From positions 3,844,001 to 3,908,000 of the forward strand of contig OU452198.1 in the NCBI GenBank assembly GCA_911728435.2: a DNA stretch of 64,000 nt. Reading direction: 5' to 3'. The notes beneath the pieces were generated by a model that worked only from the letters and a program-made list of their open reading frames with translations, was not told the origin of the DNA and made no database searches. Shown here piece by piece: positions 46,298 through 58,180 of the stretch (its first letter is position 1; every line of letters starts with the position of its first letter). The position numbers and the translations under genes were made by a program. Source of the DNA: Apoderus coryli. Taxonomy: Eukaryota; Arthropoda; Insecta; Coleoptera; Attelabidae.

Positions 46298-46345
46298 AAT
46301 TATAGACATGTTTCGACCTTAGCTAAGGTCACCATCAGTATAACT
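46298..46345 (-). ncRNA. Hammerhead-ribozyme-like motif
   Basis: On the minus strand: stem I AGUUAUA pairs with UAUAAUU (7 bp, one G-U); core CUGAUG followed by GU where the consensus has A; stem II GACCUU-AGCU-AAGGUC; the invariant GAAA; a minimal 2-bp stem III (AC-AU-GU) and the cleavage triplet GUC. This geometry, with a tiny stem III, is that of type I hammerheads found in Penelope-like and other retroelements. The changed core position (A9) may weaken cleavage. No Penelope coding sequence is seen nearby. Confidence 0.6.
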
Positions 46346-46349
46346 AGAA

Positions 46350-47610
46350 TATATAAAAAGGAAGAATATAAGAATTCATCTTACTGCAACACAAGAACTT
46401 TTTACCTTAGTGGAAAGGAACACACAACAAAATTATGAACATTATTTAATATTGATACGTTACATAGTAGCTAATGCCTTAGGCATAGCAAAAATTTTTC
46501 TTTTTCTTTTATTCATCGGTCAAGTATAAAATTTTTAATATTATAACCACTCAATAATATTCCTTACAACCCTAGCAATTGTTAAAAATGAGGGAATGTC
46601 AAGCACAAATTTCATTTGTCATTCATAATCAATTATAATTTTTATTTATAAGTTAGTGAGCTGAGTGTGAAATAGAGTTATATGTTCTATCCGCATTGCT
46701 TAATAAGTCGGCTTGGTGAAGTGAGTTAGATCATTTATACTGGCTGATTTTATATTAGTGTGACAGTGACAAAGTGTACCGTGTATAGAAGTTATTAAAA
46801 TAATCTTCGGACTCAAATACATAAGGACATTAAAGTGGGACAAGTAAATTGTAGCTTAAGTGGGCAGTATATGAAGTTGACAAGTGAGGTATATCTTACA
46901 TAGAGTGAGCATTTAATTGGTAGATTGTCTTTGGTTATTAACCAGGAGGTGTCAGACGGAAAACTATTGTTAGGTTATAAATATTCCAGGGTGATTTAGA
47001 TTTTAATAGGATTAAGTAGGTAATATGGGTTTGAATATTATATACACGTACCCCAAATGTTGACATGTATATTTGGGACATGATATTAAAGTTTGGGAGT
47101 TAAGAGGGGAATCTGAAATGGTTACTTACAAAAATGTCCGATGGTGGCGCTAGTGAATCTCATTGAATATCAAATTATTCATTTCTTAACTTAGAGTAAT
47201 TTTCTAGAATATTTTAATACATTCTTCTCCTCAATAGGTGTCGCCAAAAATTAATACATAGTGGCACAAAATATCATATTTCTATTTTGCGTAAATTATT
47301 TTCACATTCTTTTTTGTGCTAGCATTCTTATACGTTCGATGCTTATCTTCGCTTAGACCAGTTATAGTTATATACTATTATACATAAAAAGGATGAATGT
47401 AAAAAAACTGGTTTTATTTACGATAAATAGTCAAGATTTTTAAATATTTTCAACATATTATTTTTTTGCCAAGCCTCTAAATTTTCACAAATTGATGATT
47501 TGTGTGAAAACCGTAAAACATAGGTATATGACACCTTAAACTGAATCCCAGTTATTTTTGAGGGACTATTAAATACTCCAATACAGGGTGTTCTATTTAA
47601 AAAACCAGAA
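46350..47610. other. Noncoding interior of the composite
   Basis: AT-rich, no gene recognised. A repeat end TACAGGGTGTTCTATTT lies at 47582 next to the tandem duplication. Confidence 0.4.
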
Positions 47611-47909
47611 CTATGATAATACATGCTTATCTCTTCTTTGGACCGACCTGTATGCTTGCAGTGTTTTTCAAAATGTATTAGGTTAGCCCTGTTGTTTTAG
47701 TTTGTCAGTTTCAAAACCATGAGATGTTTTTTTCATGCATCAAAGAGTGTCTTTCCTAACTATGATAATACATACTTATCTATTCTTTGGACCGCCCTGT
47801 ATGCTTGCAGTGTTTTTCAAAATGTATTAGGTTAGCCCTGTTGTTTTAGTTTGTCAGTTTCAAAACCATGAGGCGTTTATTTCATGCATCATCAGAGTGT
47901 CTTTCCTAA
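47611..47909. repeat. Tandem duplication, 149-bp unit
   Basis: The block CTATGATAATACATGCTTAT through GAGTGTCTTTCCTAA occurs twice in direct order, starting at 47611 and 47760, with only a few differences (GACCGACC/GACCGCCC, GATGTTT/GCGTTT). Confidence 0.93.
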
Positions 47910-48379
47910 TAGTATACAATGTGTCCAGAAACTAATGGACCAAGCGAAAGCTACAAATTGTAGAGCAGATTTCATGGCAAACTTCTAATGCGAAATTGCT
48001 TCCGAAAGCAGTTATAGTTTTTAAAAGAAAGCGAAAGCGCCTTTAGCCATTGGAGTGAAAGGTGACAAAGATATTTCCCTAAATAGAAGCATTCGTTAGC
48101 CATACAGTGCTGAATTAAATATGCGAACATAGGCGTCCAAACGGGTATCAACGGACATTTCTAATAAAAACTTCTTTGTCACTAACTTTTCGAGAATTCT
48201 GAGATCATTCTTAGGAAATATGAGGTATTCTTATCTAAAGATGATAGAATGCTGCATTTTCGAGAAAAATTAAGTTTTAGTTTAATATGCGGTACATAGT
48301 ACCTATCTATTTGATTTACGATTGGTACATTACTTATTTTAACAGTAAAAATTTAAAAAATTAAGTAGGGTATTAGGTA

Positions 48380-50476
48380 TTGTGAGTATTTACAGGGTGT
48401 CACAAATATAAGAAATGAATCATAGTTGTGTTTTTTTAAATGGAATGCCCTGTATATGAATATATTTTTAGATTCCCCGTTCAAAATAAACCTAACTTTC
48501 ATTAAAGTACATCTCACCTAAACCTGACAGTTTTTTAAATATTTAAATTTTTATAAAAATATAGACATAATATGAATGAAAAAATTCACACCTAATTGTT
48601 TGTTCTTTTTAAGCCAGTCTGGGCTGATAAATATACCCACTCATCACTTGTTACGCTAAATATAAAAAGCCCCCAATACTAAATACAGGGTGTCCAATAA
48701 TATAACTTATATGAACGTAAAGTTAAATTCTAAATAACTTGTTTATTTCAAATGGAACACCCAGTATAAGAGGTCAAAATTAGATGCATAAAGTAATTAT
48801 CTGTCAAATATTATAATACTTTCCTATGAATAACTTTTGACGTTTTTGTGGAAAATGCACATATTCATGATATTAGGCGATTTTGAAATTGAATCTCTTA
48901 GTTTCATGTAGACCACCCTGTATTTAATGATGCAAAAATTAAAGTTTTCTTATAGATATGTATACTTATCTTTAATTTTGCATGGAAGAGGCACACATAT
49001 TGGCAATAAGAGGAAGAATTTTCAAAATTATAATATTTATCAAGTCAGCCATGAGAATTTGAGAAGAAGAGAATACATTTTTGTAATTTAATATTTACTG
49101 TTAAATAGTCGGTTGAAAATTCTTACCTAAGAGTTGAGAATTTTTCATAAAACAGTTTTTGGTTGTGACATTTGATTTAATTCACTTCAATTCAAAAATG
49201 CGAACCTATTCCAAAGGAGAAAGCATACACATGATTTTTATTCTGGGAGAATGGTCCAAAAACGCTTTACTGGAATCGCGAGTTTACGCTCAAAGGTTCC
49301 TGGCGCAAAATCACCCCAAAAAAGCGGTCTTCGAGAGGCTGTTAAGGCAGTTTAACGAAAGATACCACCCAAATACAGTGCAACTGCATCAAGAACTTTT
49401 CAATATTGATTTTAAATCGTGTTGAATTTTGTAAATGGGCCAGGAACAAAATCATCGCAAATGAAAACTTTTTTAATTTTGAAGGAGCAAATAAATGAAG
49501 CGTTTAGAAGCGTTACACCAGATTAAAGTTGTTGAAGGATTAAGAAAAGGATTGAAATGTGCCTAGAGTCCAATCATTTTGAACATTTATTATAAAATTT
49601 ATCAGTTTTTATGTAGGTATATCTTGTTATTTAATTTAAGTTAAAAATGTATTTATTTATTATGTTATTGTTTAAATTATGGTTTGTCAAATTCTCATGG
49701 CTGACTTGACGAATATAATTTTGAAAAAGTCTTCCTATACCAATATGTGCTTTTTCCATACATTAAAAAAATATACATATCTATAAGAAAACCTCATAGT
49801 GATTAATAGATAATTAATTTCATCACCATCAAATACAGGGTGGTTTACATGAAATTAACAGGTTCAATTAAAAATTCGCATAATATTATGAATATGTGCA
49901 TTTTCCACGAAAACGTCAAGAGTTATCCATAGGAAAGTATTATAATATTTGACAGAGAATTACTTTGTGCATCTAATTTTTACCTCATATACAGGGTGTT
50001 CCATTTGAAATAAACAAGTTATTTAGAATTAAACTTTACGTTCATATAAGTTATATTATTGGACACCCTGTATTTAGTATTGGGGATTTTTTATATTTGG
50101 CGTAACAAGTGATGAGATATTCATCAGCCTAGACTGGCTTAAAAAGAACAAACAAATAGGTGTGAATTTTTTCATTCAAATTATGTCTATATTTTTATTA
50201 AAACATAAATATTTAAAAAACTGTCAGGTTTAGGTGAGATGGGCTTTAATGAAATTTAGGTTTATTTTGAACGGGAAATTGATTCATATACAGGGCATTC
50301 CATTTAAAAAAACACAACTATGGTTAATTTCTCATATTTGGGACACCCTGTATAGACTCACAATATTTTTAAAATGTAGCCATAAATCATTTTTATCGAA
50401 CCCATGAATAAAACTTCAAGGAAATTAAATAGTTTAACCACAGTATTCCGTGTCGTATGGCGTGAATAACCCTGTA
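48380..50476. mobile_element. DUF4817 transposon derivative with about 600-bp inverted arms
   Basis: The left arm (48380-49070) and right arm (49688-50476) are mirror images. Internal boxes in order: GTGTCACAAATATAAGAAAT, TGGAATGCCCTGTATATG, CAGGGTGTCCAATAATATA, TGGAACACCCAGTATAAG, GACCACCCTGTATTTAATG. The right arm extends 120 bp further, to GAATAACCCTGTA; the left arm lost that end. Between the arms lies a deleted transposase gene. Confidence 0.88.
49195..49595 (+). pseudogene. DUF4817-type transposase, internally deleted
   Basis: Starts MRTYSKGESIHMIFILGEW, then SRVYAQRF, HPKKAVFERLLRQFNERYHP: the N-terminal DUF4817 helix-turn-helix pattern (Y-S-x-x-E, GE, Y-x-x-RF, P, F-x-RL). After a gap it ends with ESNHFEHLL and TAA. 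The catalytic DDE region is absent. The start codon at 49198 fits the family N-terminus. Confidence 0.7.
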
Positions 50477-51189
50477 TATACGTTCCAACTACCTAACTGG
50501 TGAAATTTTAAACACTATTTAAACCCCTACCAAGGGTATCTTATAATTTTATAATAACTACCAGTCGGGAGTTCTTGTATTCTCTCTATAGATCATAAAA
50601 AATCGGTTGTGTCACCCTAAAACTTTCCCGACTAGTTATAATATAATCAAAAATATATGACCTGCGTAACGAAACAGAATTTTAATAATTATGATAATTG
50701 TATTATTTCCAATAAACTAACGTAACAAACTACTACTACTTTATCCCTTCTTGTATTTATCCTCTAACAGTAGGTATACCTACATAATATTACCATAGAT
50801 GTTTATGTATTCTCTGATATTACTGTACCTGGCTAACGTTAATAATCCCTACTCCTAGTACATACGCATATACATAATATACTATACCACATACAACTAA
50901 ATATTAATAATATAAGTACGACAAAACCATTAGATTTTTGTGTCACTGTGTATAAACAGCGCCATCTCTTCAATGCTGTCCCAACTACTAATTACTTGTT
51001 TGTTGGCTACAGTTATAAAAAAAATATAAGAAAATGGCGGATATTTGAAGAGAAATATGAGGGTTTTTTTTATATATGGATATTGTCTAATACAGAAAGT
51101 TTTCACGAACAATTTTAATTACAAGTGATTGTTAAATATATAAATTAGGTAATAAAGTAATATTATCATTATTAAATATTAGAATCATA
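50477..51189. other. Noncoding spacer
   Basis: AT-rich sequence between the nested DUF4817 element and the tandem array. No gene or repeat end recognised. Confidence 0.4.
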
Positions 51190-51720
51190 GCACAAAATGA
51201 GGAAAAAGTTGCTGACTTTGAACTCAATTTATTAAGTAATTATTTATTGTTGTAGCCTCAAAATACCTTATTACCTAATCCAAACCTTAATCTTTAAGAC
51301 CCTATTAAAATATTTGCTACCAGATACGTATTAGTGGAGATTTCCATCCACAAAAATATATCTGTAAATTTGAAAAAATTACCCATGTTTGAACTCAATT
51401 TATGAGTTAACTATTTAATCTTTCCGCTTGAAAATACTTCATTACCTAATCCCATCTTTGGTCTTTAAAACCCTATGAAAATTTTTGCTAGCAGATACGT
51501 CTTAGTGGCGTCTACCATGCGCAAAATTATGCCTGCAAAGCGAAATATGATGATTTTCTAACTCTGTTTTTGAACTAACTATCCAATATTTCAACTTCAA
51601 AATACTTCAATACCTAATCCCATCTTTACTCTTTAACTCCCTATCAAAATTTTTGCTATCAGATACGTATTAGTGGAGTCTACCATGCGCAAAAATAGGT
51701 CTGCAAACGATTTTATTCAA
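51190..51720. repeat. Tandem array, three units of about 170 bp
   Basis: Three diverged direct repeats beginning with AACTCAATTTAT-like blocks at about 51222, 51393 and 51559. Each contains ATTACCTAATCC, CTTTAA..CCCTAT and GCTA[CGT]CAGATACGT[AC]TTAGTGG. Intervals 171 and 166 bp. Satellite-like. Confidence 0.88.
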
Positions 51721-51990
51721 ACGCCCCTCTTAAACGAAATTCAGTGAGCTATAAAAGGAGAAACAGTCGAAGTCTATCTGTTCGTTTAGGCAATCGTCTT
51801 TATGATGGTTAGTTAGTTTAAATATCTCCATGCATTCCAAGTTATTGAGTTTTATGCCTTTATTGCAGAAATGTAACGGTTTGCAGCCGATTTGAGGATC
51901 GAAAAAATGTCTATTGTTTACTATGTGATTTGCAAACGAAGATCTACTATCTAGATCAGTCAGGTTGTCAATAATTTTGGTGTGTTCAAT

Positions 51991-52530
51991 TTTTTATTAT
52001 ATGGAAGCTTTAATAATTTAATTTGTTAGAATATCCTAGAAGATATAGACCTACTTTAGCCGCCTACGTATATTTTTTTAGTAAATATTAATACAGGGTA
52101 TTTGATAAAAAGGGTAAAAAATCAAATTGAAAAAAGTGTCATAATTCAAAATTTTTAAATAGCACCCATCCCATTTTATATATTTTTTTATTTTTTTGCA
52201 TCAAAAATAAGGTCAAGTTTATGAAAGGATGTCTATCTCAAAAACTGATAGTTTTCAAAATATTGGCAATTTTACATTTTTCTATTACAATAGTGATACG
52301 AATTTGAAATTTAATTGATTTTAGTTGGCGATGTTGGCTTTAGATAGCAAATAAATATGCCATTTCAAAATTTTGAATTATGACACTTTTTTCAATTTGA
52401 TTTTTTACCCTTTTTTTCAAATACCCTGTATTAATATTTACTAAAAAAATATATGTAGGCGGCTAAAGTAGCTCTATATCTTCTAGGATATTCTAACAAA
52501 TTAAATTATTAAAGCTTCCATATAATAAAA
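51991..52530. repeat. Fold-back element, 540 bp
   Basis: Arms of about 155 bp: TTTTATTATATGGAAGCTTT at the left through AATACAGGGTATTTGATAAA, mirrored at the right (AAATACCCTGTATTAATATT to CTTCCATATAATAAAA). Confidence 0.92.
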
Positions 52531-52859
52531 ATATGTTATTATTCTCTATTCTAAAAACGTAATTTTTGACATAAAATTTCAAATATTTCGAAAACGGCTG
52601 GCGATAGGTATAACATATTATGCATGAAATATGTTTAGAATTACAAAGAGAATCCAAAAAAAATTATAATTTACATAGAGTCGCATTTGAACTAAGGAAG
52701 TTGACACCCATTTCCGGTATAACCAGAAGTGCTAGATTCTTGAAAACATTTTAGCCGAATTGATTCCGTCGACCTAAGTACTACACCAGATTTTCAGATT
52801 CTTCCACGTCGTAGTTTTTCCATAATCGATGAAATCCCTTCCCGGTGGGACACCCGGCA

Positions 52860-54439
52860 TATTAAAATATCGTAAATATATAATGATTGAAAGGTCGAGG
52901 ACTCTTGAAATAAGTTCTGCAAGATGTCAAACTGGATATGCCCACTTTATGGTTCTTTTTTGGCATAACAGAAACACGTGTTGCATCGCCAGCTGGTCCC
53001 CGATAAAATAAACCATATAGAACAATAGTTCGAAATATTTGTTTCTTAGGACATTTCTAGAAACAGTGTTTTTAATATTCTTATAAAAGAACAAAATGAG
53101 CTCAATTTAGACACCAGCGCTTGCGCGAAGCCCGTGTCAATTTTGCACCGATTTTTAAGCCCAGGAACTTGGTCGATCAAGCACTCTTAATAAAGAACAC
53201 AAACCGTTTTCGTGATTTGAAGAAATCTAAGGTTCTTGTTCAGCTTCGTGAAAGATCAGAAATAAAACACCCGAATTATCTACAACCTCAAGTGACTGAT
53301 TTGAGGTAAGATTGCTTCAAGGAATAATCGAAAAGGAAGTATTGGAAGGAAGTTTTGAAAAAAATCATTGAAAATAATGGACCTGTGGGACCCAATAAGA
53401 GACTCTCATCCACTCTTGTCCCTTCCGCAAAAATATTGTGATTAACTCGTTCGAAAAAATCCTGTTGGCAATGCTTTAAATATATTGTTAAAAGTTTCAT
53501 TTAGGTACATACAACATTAAACTATACAAGGTACATCCTACGCACGCACGCGCATCCAAACAACAAAAATTGACAAGATGCCAAAATACGCATCCATACA
53601 TATTGAAGCCCACGTTTGTTGTTAACATTGACAAACTGAATTTATGTGAAGTGAGTTGTAAAATCGGTTTTTTTTTTTGAATTTCTACATACACATATTT
53701 ATTAAAACCACAACAATAAAAGCGATAAAAAAATAATATAAGGAATTGATAGGCAAAGTGTTTCGAAATTAATTGAAGAGGTTAGCATTGATCTGATTGC
53801 GGCATTAAATTAAACTCTATTACCGTTTAAGTTGTAGCTTAAGATTAATCGAAATTTGGCCACCCTGAATCACTCTACCTAATTTTCAGCCATGCTGGAA
53901 AAAAGCTTCAATTAATTATTTGGCATAAAGTTCTGGTTGGCATGTTATTTTTTCTACGACTGTCTTTAAATGCCCTTATTATATGTTCAATCATAATTTG
54001 AACATGTAATCTGTTTTTCATTTAATTAAAAATGCACGGGTAAGTTTCCTGGTAATGACAAAAGTAGCATCGGTTATGCAAAATCACCATAGCAACGCCG
54101 ACAATACAGACAAACCAAATTGACAGTTTAAATGATTTTGGATGGCACGTTGAGCTTTATAATTTCAAAATAAACTAAAACTCCATCCACAAAGATTAAA
54201 GGAATGAAGAAGGTATTTACTACACAAAAAGGTGCAAACAAGCCACGAATTATGAACAAAGCAAAGAAGCAATGTAGAAATTTAAATTAAATGCAGTTTT
54301 CGCGGAAGATACATTAAAATTCAGCCGTAAACTTTCGGCACACTTCCAATGTAATTAAAATCTTATTTTAAGATGTTTTAATGTTATTTAGATTCACATA
54401 TGTCGTAGAAAATATGTTTGCTAGTAACTGGTCATTCAA
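52860..54439. other. Noncoding stretch
   Basis: No gene recognised. A decayed end of the 320-bp repeat lies at about 53795-53875 (TTTGGCCACCCTGAATCAC). The short frames around 53121 and 53288 show no family pattern. Confidence 0.45.
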
Positions 54440-55560
54440 TAAGTTCGTGGGATAAGTAAGAAAAAAACAAAATTTGGACAAGCCTCGATTTTATTATTCA
54501 ATATAGTTGGCCTCGAGGGCATCAGTTTGTTTTGAATGCACCAGGAATTAAATATATGCATAACGGACAGAATTTTTATCCGCAGTACTTCTGGATCCTT
54601 GTCGTGGACTACCAGAGATGTATCATCGGCATACATAAAAGCCCTTGCAGATGGAATGTGCAGGGGCAGATCGTTTACGTAAAGTAAAAATAGAAGCGAA
54701 CCCAAAAAGCTCCCTTGTGGTGCCCCCACATTAATACTTTTATATTCTGAGACCGACGAATCAACCCTGACACTAATTTTCCGATCAGACAAGTGTGACG
54801 CAATCCAGCCATTGACCGCACCACGAATTCCCATATCGGACAATTTGCTCCTCAGAAAATCTCCATCGACAGTATCAAAGGCCCTAGACAGGTCAAAACA
54901 CAACGAAACAACGTAATTGCCTCCATCAGCGAGATCATGCACGTGCTGGACATATTCAGTCACACAAGTCTCGGTAGAAAGTCCCGACCTAAAACCATGC
55001 TGAGAAGTAGTAATTATGTTACACTGACTCAGGAAATTTCTGACAGAAACAATCTTCTCAAATACCTTTGAAATAACGCTTAACAACGCTATAGGTCTAT
55101 AATTTTCAATGTCACTTTCACTTCCCTTTTTATAAATTGGCACGATAATAGACTCTTTTAATTTTGACGGGAAGGTACCTGAGCATATCGAGGCATTAAA
55201 AATATGACATACGTAAGGAGCAAACTCCGCCGCGCTGCATTTCAACAAGTGCACCGGAAACCCGTCCGGACCCGTCGATTTTTTCTTGTGTCCATGACCT
55301 CGTACTCATTGATAGGGGCGAAAAACATAGACCTATCATTCACAAGCCCTCTGGAGCAAGCACCCGACAGACCACAGCCAAAGTGATCACGCAACCTCCT
55401 CTCAATAATGTTAGAGTAGTGGTCAACAAACACCGATGCAATCTCCAAAGGTCGAGTCGCATAAACGCCATCCGACGACTGAATGGCTTCTATTTTTTTA
55501 GCTTTTCCTGACTTTCTCCTCAAGCTGTTATAGGTATTCCAGCATTGACAGCACACACCA
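54440..55560 (-). mobile_element. Non-LTR retrotransposon F, 3' truncated
   Basis: Reads SLRRKSGKAKKIEAIQSSDG, then a frame change near 55260, KSTGPDGFPVHLLKCSAAEF (block 0), ENYRPIALLSVISKVFEKIV, SQHGFRSGLSTETCVTEYV, FDLSRAFDTVDGDFLRSKL (block A), GAPQGSFLGSLLFLLYVNDL (block B) and AFMYADDTSLVV (block C, YADD). It stops soon after WCIQNKL, so the thumb and C-terminus are missing. RT blocks resemble E and B more than C, D and G. Confidence 0.9.
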
Positions 55561-56430
55561 GTCGACTGGTCAAGTCAAGTGAAAATTACTTTAAATAATA
55601 AAGCTTTATTCACAGTAGTTGAGAGTATAGAACGATGCCTTACTTAGTTGACGATTGGAAGTGGATGATAAATTTTCAATGAATGACTGAATAACTAACT
55701 AATATCCTTTGGAGCCTTTAGAAATAAATTTAAATTGCAGCCAGATATCGCCATTCGGTTGGTAAAAATGTATGTTACAACATATTCAATATATGCACTG
55801 TAAAAACATTAGGGTTTTGGTATTATGTTTATATGAGTGTCTATCAAGCTTAAAACTTTGTCATGTTACAGCTGACTCACTCTGTAAATTTATACCTAAT
55901 TTGACATACTTACCAATGATTTATATACGTTTTCCACAAATTAAATTTATTTATAACACACACACATATAAACACTTTTGGTCATTTGTTTCAAAACTAA
56001 ACCGAGTTATCGAAACACTTTTGATTATTATTAACGATTAATGATTTCGCGAGTTTTTTTTTTTTAATATGTGAAAAATTTTCAGCGTTTCAGTAATTTC
56101 AGCGCGGCAGACATTTTCAGAATGTTCATCGTAGCAGTTTTGGAATGAAAATAGCTCGAGTTATTTTTGGAAATGCGGAGTTTCAATACATTTTGTTGGT
56201 CGAATTATATTTTGTTAGTGTATATGTGTCTACATGTATTTTAGCGATGACGTTTTTCATTTACGAAAAATTTTTCACTTGTTTGTAATACTCACGTAAA
56301 TTAAGATCGGTAGGGGGTACACCTTTTCTTTTTTTTTTTGTTAATTTGGCATTACCTGTTGTTTTTACAGAATGTTTCAGAATATCTGGATTGAGAGAAA
56401 ACACTAAAAAATAACATGACGAGTTTGTAT
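55561..56430. other. Noncoding stretch
   Basis: No gene recognised. The open frame at about 55772-56041 on the plus strand is low-complexity and has no family resemblance. Confidence 0.45.
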
Positions 56431-56969
56431 ACAAGGTGGCCCAGAATATGTGGGCAATCTCTCTCTCTCCTTTTGTCGAATCGGCCTTCGCTGCAGAGAT
56501 ATGAGCCCTTAAGGACTAGACCTGAAATTCAGTTATTTTAATGATAACTTTTGAACCGCCTCGTATAAGTTAATGCAATTTTAGTATAATGTACGTTAGA
56601 TAAGGACTCATCGACTAACCGTATTTAGAACAACGGCATTTCATTAAGGCCACATGGGCCTACTGACGTAGGGATTGTTAACCCCCTTTTTTTTAATGCG
56701 TCTTATGCTACTGAGATTTTGAAACAGTTTTAAAATAGCTTAAACATTTTGCTATAAAATCGATAAAATAAACTGGTTTCGAGATAAAGTACTTTTGAAG
56801 TGTGATATTTTATAAATTAATTTTGTATATCGGTTCAACATAGCCCCCTTCTAATCTTCTGCATTCCCTAGCTCTGTGAATTGAAGATTGTTGGACCCTC
56901 CACAGTGCTGCAACATTGTTGTTTGTTTCACAACGAGATTGCCCACATCTTCTGGGACCCCCTGTATAA
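56431..56969. repeat. Miniature inverted-repeat element, 540 bp
   Basis: Ends TATACAAGGTGGCCCAGAAT and, on the other strand, TATACAGGGGGTCCCAGAAG, both continuing ATGTGGGCAATCTC: about 34 bp of imperfect inverted repeat. The interior is noncoding. Confidence 0.88.
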
Positions 56970-57099
56970 CTTTTATGTTTATGGAAATATAGGCCCTAAA
57001 AAGCACCTGCTTGTCAGTATTTTAAAATAAGAACGACGCCATAACCCCAGCCATCAGGGATCAACCATAGATCAACAAGAACGTAATGCCCAGACCGGT

Positions 57100-57620
57100 G
57101 TGGTAGGTATATACAGGGTGAGTCACCCTAGACGCGACGGTCTACTGTGGCAAAACTATTCAGATTTTCAAAATTCTTTCAACGTTTGATTTTGTAGACC
57201 TATTAGGACTACATTCTAAAAATAGGTGCCATTTATACAGGGTGTTACATTATTCCGTAGCATATCAAACTTACGTTTTTTTAAATAGAAAACCCTAGAT
57301 ATTATTTTTGTTTTCCATTAGAATGTTGGCTTTTTAATAGTGAGAGGGTGTGCCATTTGAAAAAATCAAGATTTTTATGAGTTTACAAAATGGCATCACC
57401 CTGTATAATGTATTCAAAAATTTATAATTTTGAAAATATTGACAATTTTTACATTTTTCTAATACAATTAATATGACACTTAGTCAAAAATAATCAGGCA
57501 TGTGAGATTTTGATCACATTTTAGTTTAAGTGTACAGGGTGGTCCAAGACTTAATTTTTGTTGTTATTTTACACAAATGCCAGAAAAATGATTTTTTAAA
57601 TGGGACGCCCTGTATAATAA
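57100..57620. repeat. Mosaic of ACAGGGTG repeat pieces
   Basis: TACAGGGTGAGTCACCCTAG at 57112, followed by the arm also found at 6104-6190 (TTTCAACGTTTGATTTTGTA) and TACAGGGTGTTACATTATTC at about 57237. Then the piece shared with 39935-40045 (GTGTGCCATTTGAAAAAATC, about 57349), and finally TACAGGGTGGTCCAAGAC at 57533, closing with GGGACGCCCTGTATAATA. Confidence 0.75.
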
Positions 57621-58180
57621 TACGGATTTGGATCTTCTTCGGGGCTACGCAAGGATGCGTGAGGATATGCGATAAAGTATTCCAATTCCAGAACATTAAT
57701 TTCATTCTCTTCATTAGAAATGCAAATTTCTTTGTGCTTTTAAAGTTTATGCAAACTGCATACAATTGTTCTGGCGTTGAAGAAATTTCTTGTTATTTAA
57801 AAGGGAAAAGTGAGTGAAAGAAGAAGAATAATGCCGAAACAGTTCTCAGCTGCAGCTGCTCTTGGAAACCAAGGAGTAGAACAATTATTGAGTTGCGAGG
57901 CACAGTCTACTAAATTAGCACAGCTTAGCTTCACTTCTTTGTTCAGTTGAACTGACGTGATAAATATGGTCAGTTGATACATAACTTCTCACTTAATTGT
58001 CAACTAATAAAAATTCTGATATTGACGTTGAAGGATAACAAATGTCAATGTTAACATCATGCAAATAAAAATATGTGAAGTTAATGTCTCAGTAGAGGTA
58101 CAACGTAATAAATGTGTCGATAGTTTTTTTTATTCTTTAAATAATCAGCTACCACCATTGGTGGCAAAAACGTTAAGTTT

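Larger units (their letters stand above)
46010..52859. mobile_element. 6.85-kb composite bounded by inverted repeats
   Basis: Left end TACCGGGTGTCCCACCGGGA (46010 to about 46235) mirrors the right end (about 52545 to 52859, outer TGCCGGGTGTCCCACCGGG) over 220-300 bp. It includes GCCGTTTTCGAAATATTTGA and a decayed version of the CTTCCGG palindrome (46106 left, 52710 right). The interior holds a hammerhead-like motif, a duplicated 149-bp block, a nested DUF4817 element, a tandem 170-bp array and another fold-back. No transposase of its own is visible. Confidence 0.75.

Noticed and set aside
53121..53309. 62-codon plus-strand frame rich in Arg/Lys
   Set aside because: No domain and no splice context.
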